Shown piece by piece: positions 7,310 to 13,648 of a stretch of DNA of 19,249 nucleotides. The stretch is taken from contig JANYCO010000196.1 of the NCBI GenBank assembly GCA_025360235.1, forward strand, positions 1 through 19,249. Direction: 5' to 3'. Each line of letters begins with the position of its first letter. The first letter of the stretch is position 1. The position numbers and the translations under genes are program-made. Source of the DNA: Cytophagales bacterium (lineage in GTDB: Bacteria > Bacteroidota > Bacteroidia > Cytophagales > Cytophagaceae). Under the pieces are notes generated by a model. It was not told the DNA's origin and made no database searches. It was given only the letters and a program-made list of their open reading frames with translations.

Positions 7310-10162
7310 TTGAGTAAGAATAAAACATCCGGAACACCAACTTTTGACCCTACAGGTTTTGATAATATTGAAATTTTTGGTGCCCGCGAACATAATTTAA
7401 AAAACATTGATACCATTATCCCACGCAACAAACTTGTTGTGATCACTGGTATAAGCGGCAGCGGGAAATCTTCTTTAGCGTTTGATACTATTTATGCGGA
7501 AGGACAACGCCGCTATATGGAAAGTTTCTCCGCTTATGCCCGTTCTTTTATTGGCAATATGGAGCGACCTGATGTCGATAAAATAAACGGATTGAGTCCT
7601 GTTATTTCAATCGAACAAAAAACAACTTCCCGAAATCCACGTTCTACTGTCGGTACTGTAACGGAGATCTACGACTTTCTTCGCTTGTTATATGCGCGTG
7701 CAGGAGATGCATACTCTTATGTAACAGGTGAAAAAATGATCCGTCAGTCGGAAGATCAGATCATCAATCATATTCTTACCTCTTTTAAAAATCAAAAAGT
7801 TAGTTTGCTTGCACCTGTGGTGAAAGGTAGAAAAGGACATTACAGAGAGCTCTTTGTTGAGATTCTGAAAATGGGTTTTAATAAAGTGCGTGTAGATGGA
7901 GAGATCATGGAGCTTACGGCGAAAATGCAGGTAGACCGCTATAAAATTCATGATATAGAAATTGTGATTGATAGAATGGTAGTGGAGGAAGATGACCGTT
8001 TTCGCATTGCACAATCGGTTCAGACGGCTTTAAAATATGGGAAAGGCGTGATGGTAGCTGTGCCGCACATCGATAAAAAAGATGGTAAAGCACAGTTCTT
8101 CTCGAAATTTCTGATGGATCCAAAATCCGGAATAGCCTACGACGAGCCTGCCCCAAATATGTTTTCATTCAACTCCCCATACGGAGCTTGTCCGACTTGC
8201 AATGGACTAGGGAGTATTGAAGAATTGACCGAAGACTCCATCATGCCTGATCGCAGTTTGTCGATAGCAAGTGGAGGCATCGCGCCACTTGGCGAGTATC
8301 GTGATATATGGATGTTTCGTCAGTTGGAAGCATTGATGAAAAAATTCAAATTAAAGCTTAATGTTCCAATCAATGAAATTCCGAAAGATGTTTTACAATT
8401 AATCTTATATGGAACTGAATCTACCTCTGAAAAATCGGGAGCAAAATTTGCGTTTGAATTTGATGGTATCGTAAATTATCTGCAGCATTTTGATGAGAAT
8501 GGTTCAGACTACGCTATGGATTGGCTAAGTGAATACAAGACAACTACTATTTGCCCGGATTGTAATGGCGCACGTTTGAAAAAAGAGTCCTTGCATTTTA
8601 AGATAGACAATAAAAATATTTCAGAATTATCTATGATGGACATTTCTAATTTGAAGGAATGGTTCATAGGGCTGGAAGGGAGACTCAGCGACAAACAAAA
8701 TATTATTGCCGTTGAAGTATTGAAAGAAATTCGTAAGCGGATTGGATTCTTGCTTGATGTAGGATTGGATTATTTAACATTGAACAGACCACTCCGAACC
8801 TTATCCGGTGGAGAGACACAAAGGATAAGACTGGCCACACAGATCGGAACACAGTTGGTAGGAGTATTGTATATTCTTGACGAACCAAGTATCGGCCTTC
8901 ACCAACGTGACAATGAAAAACTGATCAAAGCACTACAGGACCTTCGTGATATTGGCAATACAGTGATTGTGGTAGAACACGATAAAGACATGATGCTGAA
9001 TTCCGATTATATTTTGGACATTGGTCCGGGAGCAGGCAGACATGGAGGTACAGTGGTAGCAGCGGGTACACCAGAAGAATTTAGAAAACACGACAGTCTT
9101 ACGGCACAATATCTTTGGGGGAAGAAAAATATTGAAATTCCTAAAAAGAGGAGAGAAGGAAACGGGAAAACAATAACACTGAAAGGTGCAACAGGAAATA
9201 ATTTAAAAAACGTAACACTGGAATTGCCATTAGGGAAAATGATCTGTGTAACGGGTGTTTCCGGCAGTGGAAAATCTTCTCTGATCCATGATACTTTATT
9301 TCCGATCTTAAATAAATATTTTTTCCGGGCAAGGAAGGAAGCATTGCCCTACAAAGAAATAAAGGGGCTGGAACATATTGATAAAGTAATCGAGGTAGAT
9401 CAGTCACCGATAGGTAGGACGCCACGTTCAAATCCTGCTACCTATACTGAAGTTTTTACAGAAATCAGAAATCTATACACCCAACTTCCCGAATCAAAAA
9501 TACGTGGCTATAAACCAGGTAGATTTTCATTCAATGTGAAAGGCGGTCGTTGTGAGGCCTGCGAAGGCGCTGGGATGAAAGTAATCGAAATGGATTTTCT
9601 GCCGGATGTACATATTCCTTGCGAAACATGTAAAGGTAAACGATATAACAGAGAGACATTAGAAGTTCGTTTCAAAGGAAAATCTATTGCTGATGTTTTG
9701 GACATGACGGTAGAACAGGCGGTAGAATTTTTCGACAGTCAGATGTACATCATAAGAAAGATTCAAACGCTTAATGATGTTGGATTAGGTTATATTACCC
9801 TTGGGCAGCATGCTACAACACTTTCAGGTGGTGAAGCGCAACGTGTAAAATTAGCAACTGAACTTTCCAAAAAAGATACAGGACGTACACTTTATATTCT
9901 TGATGAACCTACCACTGGCCTTCACTTCAAAGATATTCAACATTTACTGGATGTTTTAAATAAACTTACTGACAAAGGAAATTCTGTACTTATCATCGAA
10001 CATAACCTAGACCTTATTAAAGTTGCCGATCATATTATCGACATCGGTCCGGAAGGTGGAGATAAAGGTGGAATGATTGTTTGTGAAGGTACACCGGAAG
10101 TAGTGGCGAAAAATAAAAATAGCTATACAGCGAAATTTTTAAAACACGAATTGGTTTCGTAG
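7310..10162 (+). CDS. uvrA: UvrABC excinuclease subunit A
   Basis: The DNA-damage recognition ATPase of nucleotide excision repair, 950 residues from TTG 7310 (E. coli UvrA is 940). All class I UvrA parts are present: Walker A GISGSGKSS (about 47-55), insertion and UvrB-binding regions, zinc-binding CPTC (294/297) with CPDC (415/418), signature LSGGETQR (about 498), Walker B 'YILDEPSIGLH', second Walker A GVSGSGKSS (about 649-657), the DNA-binding zinc finger CEAC...CETC (748/751, 771/774), signature LSGGEAQR (about 838) and 'YILDEPTTGLH'. The frame opens 24 codons earlier at TTG 7238, but that stretch contains the promoter and does not look like UvrA, so 7310 is preferred. No ATG occurs near the N-terminus. 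The TAG stop is part of the first REP palindrome. Confidence 0.97.
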   Translation: MSKNKTSGTPTFDPTGFDNIEIFGAREHNLKNIDTIIPRNKLVVITGISGSGKSSLAFDTIYAEGQRRYMESFSAYARSFIGNMERPDVDKINGLSPVISIEQKTTSRNPRSTVGTVTEIYDFLRLLYARAGDAYSYVTGEKMIRQSEDQIINHILTSFKNQKVSLLAPVVKGRKGHYRELFVEILKMGFNKVRVDGEIMELTAKMQVDRYKIHDIEIVIDRMVVEEDDRFRIAQSVQTALKYGKGVMVAVPHIDKKDGKAQFFSKFLMDPKSGIAYDEPAPNMFSFNSPYGACPTCNGLGSIEELTEDSIMPDRSLSIASGGIAPLGEYRDIWMFRQLEALMKKFKLKLNVPINEIPKDVLQLILYGTESTSEKSGAKFAFEFDGIVNYLQHFDENGSDYAMDWLSEYKTTTICPDCNGARLKKESLHFKIDNKNISELSMMDISNLKEWFIGLEGRLSDKQNIIAVEVLKEIRKRIGFLLDVGLDYLTLNRPLRTLSGGETQRIRLATQIGTQLVGVLYILDEPSIGLHQRDNEKLIKALQDLRDIGNTVIVVEHDKDMMLNSDYILDIGPGAGRHGGTVVAAGTPEEFRKHDSLTAQYLWGKKNIEIPKKRREGNGKTITLKGATGNNLKNVTLELPLGKMICVTGVSGSGKSSLIHDTLFPILNKYFFRARKEALPYKEIKGLEHIDKVIEVDQSPIGRTPRSNPATYTEVFTEIRNLYTQLPESKIRGYKPGRFSFNVKGGRCEACEGAGMKVIEMDFLPDVHIPCETCKGKRYNRETLEVRFKGKSIADVLDMTVEQAVEFFDSQMYIIRKIQTLNDVGLGYITLGQHATTLSGGEAQRVKLATELSKKDTGRTLYILDEPTTGLHFKDIQHLLDVLNKLTDKGNSVLIIEHNLDLIKVADHIIDIGPEGGDKGGMIVCEGTPEVVAKNKNSYTAKFLKHELVS

Positions 10163-10257
10163 AGACGCATCACAATGCGTCTCCGTTTCAGGTAACCCTC
10201 GTGTTGAAATAAATCCAATAAATTCTGTTGTAGAGACGCATTATGATGCACCTCTAC
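10159..10257. repeat. REPIN A: inverted pair of REP palindromes
   Basis: Two 22-base palindromes in inverted orientation, bounded by GTAG (10159-10162) and CTAC (10254-10257). The first core is 10162-10183 (GAGACGCAT, CACA, ATGCGTCTC). The second is 10233-10254 with centre TATG and two mismatches in the arms. The spacer begins with CGTTTCAGGTAACCCT (10184-10199), shared with REPIN B. The GTAG overlaps the TAG stop codon of uvrA. The second palindrome is extended by perfectly complementary flanks to a hairpin at 10217-10270. Confidence 0.85.
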
Positions 10258-10270
10258 AACAGAATTTATT
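10217..10270. terminator. extended REP hairpin between uvrA and RAYT
   Basis: Nineteen-base perfect arms (10217-10235 and 10252-10270) surround the second REP core of REPIN A. The arms run well past the repeat into unique sequence, AATAAATTCTGTTG on the left and its complement on the right. The hairpin covers the TAA stop (10266-10268) of the minus-strand transposase gene and lies 55 bases beyond the uvrA stop, so it can act as a shared transcript end for the two converging genes. Confidence 0.55.
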
Positions 10271-10907
10271 GATATTTGTGCATTAATAAATTATCGGTAT
10301 CCGAATCCCATTTAATAGGGTTATTTAAAATGTAATTTTTAATTCTTTCATATTCCTCCTCATTTCTTATTATTCGGTCATGAAATCTGGGCTGCCATGA
10401 AAAATCTATTTTTCTTATGATAGCCTCGGTTTTAACTGCGGCTTTATATCCCCTTAAAACAGAAGAGAGATTTTTTGATTGAGGTCCGAATTTGTTTATA
10501 CAATCCAGCGAATCAAGATTTGCAAAAGGAATGGATGGTAGAGACGCATTACAATGCGTCTCCGCGGGTTTGGGATTGTTGGCCAATTTGTCAAAAATTA
10601 AAATCCCATGAACATGGTTTGGCATTACGACAAATGTGTCCAGTTTTACGTATGGATGATGCAATGGTATCGATTTCCAGAAATCAATTGCGATTTGCCC
10701 GATTTTTGTTTTTTCTAAATAGTTGTGATAAATAAATTCGTCTTCCCAGTTTTCAGTACGTTCAATTGTAGGTTTCATTTTACCAAAGTAATTGTTCCTG
10801 TCTTTCGTACAAACTGTAACAAAAAAAGAAGCGTTTTGCCCATAATCAAATCCTTTAAGGCGAATAGAAGGCACACGGTATTTGTTCTTGAATAATTCGT
10901 TGTTCAT
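10266..10907 (-). CDS. REP-associated tyrosine transposase (RAYT)
   Basis: A 213-residue Y1 transposase of the RAYT branch of the IS200/IS605 superfamily, which nicks single-stranded REP hairpins through a tyrosine-DNA link. The HUH motif is His98-Val-His100 in 'VVMPNHVHGILIF'. The C-terminal helix 'NEEEYERIKNYILNNPIKW' is characteristic, with Tyr186 or Tyr192 as the catalytic candidate. 'LSSVLRGYKAAVK' (147-159) and 'WQPRFHDRIIR' (171-181) are also typical of the family. It is not flanked by insertion-sequence ends but by REPINs on both sides, as expected of a domesticated RAYT. A REP palindrome lies in frame in the linker (residues 116-123, ETHCNASL) after the HUH domain segment. The gene has a good promoter of its own, and no catalytic motif appears lost, so it is probably functional. 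Confidence 0.93.
   Translation of the reverse strand: MNNELFKNKYRVPSIRLKGFDYGQNASFFVTVCTKDRNNYFGKMKPTIERTENWEDEFIYHNYLEKTKIGQIAIDFWKSIPLHHPYVKLDTFVVMPNHVHGILIFDKLANNPKPAETHCNASLPSIPFANLDSLDCINKFGPQSKNLSSVLRGYKAAVKTEAIIRKIDFSWQPRFHDRIIRNEEEYERIKNYILNNPIKWDSDTDNLLMHKYQ
10538..10562. repeat. REP D: intragenic REP inside the RAYT gene
   Basis: GTAG (10538-10541) plus a perfect 9-base-arm palindrome, core 10541-10562 with centre TACA. It lies wholly within the transposase frame and encodes residues 116-123 on the minus strand without breaking it. It is a single REP, not a pair, and is followed by CCG, as are the first REPs of REPINs A and B. Confidence 0.85.
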
Positions 10908-10939
10908 AAAAATGAGTTTAAAAAGTGAAAAATTATATC

Positions 10940-10971
10940 CAAAAATAATTGATCAATTTATATTTTCCAAA
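10940..10971 (-). promoter_or_regulatory. promoter of the RAYT gene
   Basis: On the minus strand a TTTG (10968-10971) is followed after 20 bases by TATTTTTG (10940-10947), a good match to the Bacteroidota TTTG / TAnnTTTG promoter in both elements and spacing. The transcript would start near 10933, about 25 bases before the ATG at 10907. The upstream edge lies only about 10 bases from REPIN B. Confidence 0.5.
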
Positions 10972-10979
10972 TTTTGGCC

Positions 10980-11103
10980 GTAGAGACGCATCATAATGCG
11001 TCTCCGTTTCGGATAACCCTAATGTTGAAATGACAACTAATATTTTAGAATTGGCAGATTTAGGATTCGCTATTGGTAGAGACACATTATGATGCGTCTC
11101 TAC
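10980..11103. repeat. REPIN B: inverted pair of REP palindromes
   Basis: Bounded by GTAG (10980-10983) and CTAC (11100-11103). First core 10983-11004 with centre CATA, perfect arms; second core 11079-11100 with centre TATG and one arm mismatch. CATA and TATG are complementary, confirming that the two copies are inverted. The spacer starts with CGTTTCGGATAACCCT (11005-11020), nearly the same as in REPIN A. The second palindrome is extended by TATTGGTA (11071-11078) and TACCAATA (11101-11108), making a longer hairpin just upstream of ogt. Confidence 0.85.
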
Positions 11104-11140
11104 CAATAAATTGTTAAATTGCGATTCAAATAAAGATAAA

Positions 11141-11626
11141 ATGAATCTTTTCACTTCCCATCACCTTTCCCCTCTTGGCACTATAGAAATCAAAGCCAAT
11201 GAAATGCATCTGCTCTCTGTTCAATTCGTAGAAAAAATTTCTTTGGAGAACCCAAACGAATTAACAAGACTTTGCATTGCTCAGCTGGAAGAATATTTTA
11301 ACAAACAAAGAAAAGTCTTTGACCTGCCTTTACATTTTGAAGGAACGGAATTTCAACAAAAAATTTGGAATGCACTTTTAAAAATTCCTTTTGGCAGAAC
11401 CTGGTCGTATAAAGATCTGGCACTTAAAACCGGTAAAGTAGGAAGTGTACGTGCTGTAGGCAGTGCCAACGGACAAAATCAATTATTGCTTGTTATACCA
11501 TGTCACCGTGTGATTGGCAGCGATGGCAATCTTGTAGGGTATGCAGGGGAACTTTGGCGCAAGAAATGGCTGCTCGATTTCGAACAAGGAGATAAAAACG
11601 GAAAACAAATGGGTTTATTGTATTAA
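11141..11626 (+). CDS. ogt: methylated-DNA--protein-cysteine methyltransferase
   Basis: A 161-residue suicide repair enzyme that transfers the alkyl group from O6-methylguanine (and O4-methylthymine) in DNA to its own cysteine. The active site is IPCHRVIG with Cys121. The DNA-binding helix 'RAVGSANGQN' carries the arginine finger Arg104, and 'FQQKIWNALLKIPFGRTWSYKDLA' (71-94) is the standard approach to it. Size and layout match the single-domain Ogt type, with no Ada N-terminal domain. The frame can start at TTG 11111, but those ten codons overlap the REP hairpin region and the family begins at about MNLFTS, so ATG 11141 is chosen. It sits between REPINs B and C, and its stop codon is directly followed by a REP hairpin that probably ends its transcript. 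Confidence 0.95.
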   Translation: MNLFTSHHLSPLGTIEIKANEMHLLSVQFVEKISLENPNELTRLCIAQLEEYFNKQRKVFDLPLHFEGTEFQQKIWNALLKIPFGRTWSYKDLALKTGKVGSVRAVGSANGQNQLLLVIPCHRVIGSDGNLVGYAGELWRKKWLLDFEQGDKNGKQMGLLY

Positions 11627-11733
11627 TTTTATAGAGACGCATCATAATGCGTCTCTATAAAAAATTATTTTTATTTAGGGTTACCTGACGGCTTATTTTT
11701 TATTAAGTACAGAGACGCATTATGATGCGCCTT
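11627..11733. repeat. REPIN C: inverted pair of REP palindromes
   Basis: First core 11634-11655 (centre CATA) sits in a perfect 16-base-arm hairpin, 11627-11662, starting directly after the ogt stop and followed by A/T-rich sequence. Second core 11712-11733 (centre TATG) has degenerate right-arm bases. The outer tetranucleotides are ATAG and ACAG-like rather than GTAG, so this copy has drifted. The spacer carries the A/B spacer motif in reverse, AGGGTTACCTGACGG at 11677-11691, so this REPIN is inserted in the opposite orientation. The 11627-11662 hairpin could terminate ogt. Confidence 0.8.
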
Positions 11734-11762
11734 TACATACTAACTAAAAATCCTATACAACT

Positions 11763-12671
11763 ATGAACGTCCTAAAAATAGGCCAGGTACTTCCTGGCGT
11801 GGCTTTGCTTTGTCTTTTTGTTTCTTGCGGTGGTAAATATGAAAATCATTCGAGTGCTGATGTTGCCGGGTTAGATACGGTTTCATATGCCTATAATCCT
11901 GATACATCAAAGCTCCCAGAGGCGCGTCTGATGGTGCGTGAGGCTGAAATGCGTTTTAAAGTAAAAGAGCTTCAGAAAACATCTCAGAAAATCTCAGCTA
12001 TTACCGCCCATTGTGGAGGAGAGGTTTGGAACAGTCATCTCCAAACAGAAATTCAGAATACAATCAGTAAGAAAATTTCTAAAGATTCATTGTTGGAAGT
12101 AATTACATATAGACAAACAAATGAATTGACGATTCGTGTCCCTTCTAGAAATTTAGATAGTCTTTTGGTGAAACTGGAAGACCTTTCTCAGTTGCTTCAT
12201 AATAAAAAAGTAACGACTGAGAATGTCTCTTTAGATTATTTGGCAAACGAATTAAAATCTAAAAACATGGCCAGAACACAGAGCAGGCATGAAGATAAAC
12301 TTGATACCAAAAAATCAAATCTGGAGCAATATACTACGGCGACGAATGACAATACGACTATGCAGAACGCTGTAATTGATCAGCAAATCCATAACCTAGC
12401 TTTGATGGACAAAGTGCAATACAGTACAGTAAAAGTTTCCATCTATCAAGATACAGAAGCTTATAAAAATGTGATAGCCAATCTTCATTCAGATCGATTT
12501 GAACCTGCTTTTGGATCTTCTGCAATTATGGCTGTTCAAGATGGCTTGGAGTTTATGTTGGGAACAATACTATTTCTTCTTAGAATCTGGCCAATCTATT
12601 TGTTTGGGGCTGGGGTTTTCTTTTTGATAAAGTATTTTGAAAAATTTTGGGGTAAAGTAAAAAATGTCTGA
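11763..12671 (+). CDS. DUF4349 domain lipoprotein
   Basis: A 302-residue predicted lipoprotein. The signal ends in the lipobox LFVSC with Cys22. The body (about 55-240) matches the DUF4349 pattern: 'RLMVREAEMRFKVKELQKTSQKISAITAHCGGEVWNSHLQ' is the typical opening with the paired strands, followed by 'NELTIRVPSRNLDSLLVKLEDLS', then a long coiled-coil-like middle (about 160-215) and 'VQYSTVKVSIYQ'. A C-terminal hydrophobic helix (about 268-290) and basic tail would anchor it in the inner membrane as well. The biochemical role of DUF4349 is not established. It begins 29 bases after REPIN C, so its promoter must lie in or next to that repeat unless transcription reads through from ogt. Confidence 0.85.
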   Translation: MNVLKIGQVLPGVALLCLFVSCGGKYENHSSADVAGLDTVSYAYNPDTSKLPEARLMVREAEMRFKVKELQKTSQKISAITAHCGGEVWNSHLQTEIQNTISKKISKDSLLEVITYRQTNELTIRVPSRNLDSLLVKLEDLSQLLHNKKVTTENVSLDYLANELKSKNMARTQSRHEDKLDTKKSNLEQYTTATNDNTTMQNAVIDQQIHNLALMDKVQYSTVKVSIYQDTEAYKNVIANLHSDRFEPAFGSSAIMAVQDGLEFMLGTILFLLRIWPIYLFGAGVFFLIKYFEKFWGKVKNV

Positions 12672-12749
12672 ACCATTGATTTATATGATGGAATGATTTC
12701 GTTGATTAGTGCGAATATCAATTCATTTGAGACTTTCAAACTTAATGAT

Positions 12750-12775
12750 CGTCAGGCGGGATTGGTCGCCTGACG
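12750..12775 (+). terminator. GC-rich hairpin after DUF4349 gene
   Basis: CGTCAGGCG (12750-12758) pairs perfectly with CGCCTGACG (12767-12775) across eight bases. It is the most GC-rich stretch locally and lies 79 bases past the stop of the DUF4349 gene. No T-run follows, so it is only a possible terminator or RNA-stabilising stem. Confidence 0.4.
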
Positions 12776-12807
12776 CTAAATTGTCGAATAATATAATTTC
12801 TTAACCT

Positions 12808-13434
12808 ATGAAAAATATTCTCAAATCATTTTCAAAATTACTTTATGGGTTGACATTTATAAGTCTATTTCTACCTGCATTTGTGGTGCCGTCTTGTTCA
12901 TCAGAAAAAAGTAGTGCTGGCATGGATACGACAAAGGTAGAAGATTCGTTAGAGGCAGTCTTATCTCCTGATACTATTTTCAGTAAAGACTCAGCAGTGA
13001 TTGAATCAAGAGATTCTACTGCAAAAGACACAGTTGCTGTTCGATCAGAATCTTTATCTATGGGAGAAGTGGATGATGAAGAGAAGTCAAGATTGTTATT
13101 GCCTGATGGGGAGAATTTTAGCTTTTGGGGTTATCTTTGTTATACAATACCTGCAGGATTTATTTGGGTATTTCTTTTGCTAATAAGTTATTCAGGAGTA
13201 TTGCGAATTTTATTCGGTAATAATCTAACGATTGCTTTACAGTCAAGTGTCGCTTTAGTTTGTTTATCGCTTTATCTATTGTTTGATGTCTGGGGTTATA
13301 TATTTTTGTGTGATGATGTTGTTTGGGGTTTTTGGTTGACATTTGGTTTGGCCTTTATTGGAGGAATTACAAATTGGTTGATATATTTTCGTGATAAGAA
13401 ATCGAAGGAAGTAAAACGAGAAAATGGCAACTAA
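12808..13434 (+). CDS. unknown membrane protein with lipobox-like signal
   Basis: A 208-residue protein I do not recognise. The N-terminus is a hydrophobic signal (about 11-29) ending in VVPSCSS, lipobox-like with Cys30, although proline at -2 is unusual. A low-complexity Ser/Asp/Thr-rich stretch follows (about 31-95) that would be extracytoplasmic. Three hydrophobic helices lie at about 108-128, 139-160 and 171-194, and the tail RDKKSKEVKRENGN is basic and probably cytoplasmic. The arrangement (exported acidic linker, then a membrane bundle) repeats the logic of the DUF4349 protein upstream. A 136-base gap with a GC hairpin separates the two, so cotranscription is uncertain. There is no evidence for a function. 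Confidence 0.72.
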   Translation: MKNILKSFSKLLYGLTFISLFLPAFVVPSCSSEKSSAGMDTTKVEDSLEAVLSPDTIFSKDSAVIESRDSTAKDTVAVRSESLSMGEVDDEEKSRLLLPDGENFSFWGYLCYTIPAGFIWVFLLLISYSGVLRILFGNNLTIALQSSVALVCLSLYLLFDVWGYIFLCDDVVWGFWLTFGLAFIGGITNWLIYFRDKKSKEVKRENGN

Positions 13435-13591
13435 GCAATCCAGAATATATTATTGAATTGTCTTCATAATTTATTATCTTAATGTTGTAAAAATCTCCAA
13501 AGCTAGTTATCTATAAAAAGGCTGTTTCAAATTTCCCTTTTTATCTTCTTGACTGCGATTCTTTTGATTGATGTGCTTTTGTGGAAAAAGA

Positions 13592-13629
13592 AAAAGCCTT
13601 ATATAGTTGTACAACTATATAAGGCTTTT
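13592..13629. terminator. perfect 38-base palindrome, bidirectional terminator
   Basis: AAAAGCCTTATATAGTTGT (13592-13610) is followed directly by its exact complement (13611-13629). Each strand ends in a T-run, so it can work as a rho-independent terminator for both converging genes: the membrane protein ending at 13434 and the FKBP gene ending at 13649, which is only 19 bases away. Confidence 0.75.
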
Positions 13630-13648
13630 CATAAGATTGAATTTTATT

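Noticed and set aside
10266..10907. Complete IS200/IS605 insertion sequence
   Set aside because: No element ends, no TnpB/IscB gene, and the transposase resembles the RAYT branch. The surrounding hairpins are dispersed REPs rather than a single left and right end.
11111..11140. TTG start adding 10 residues to Ogt
   Set aside because: The stretch directly abuts the REP hairpin of REPIN B and is not conserved in Ogt proteins; ATG 11141 fits the family start.
10933..11154. 73-residue minus-strand frame upstream of the RAYT gene
   Set aside because: It runs through both REPs of REPIN B and into the start of ogt. Its only recognisable pieces (ETHHNVSL, ETHYDASL) are translations of the palindromes, so it is a by-product of the repeats.
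10159..11733. CRISPR array
   Set aside because: The repeats are short palindromes in alternating orientation with unequal spacing, not direct repeats with uniform spacers, and no cas genes are present.
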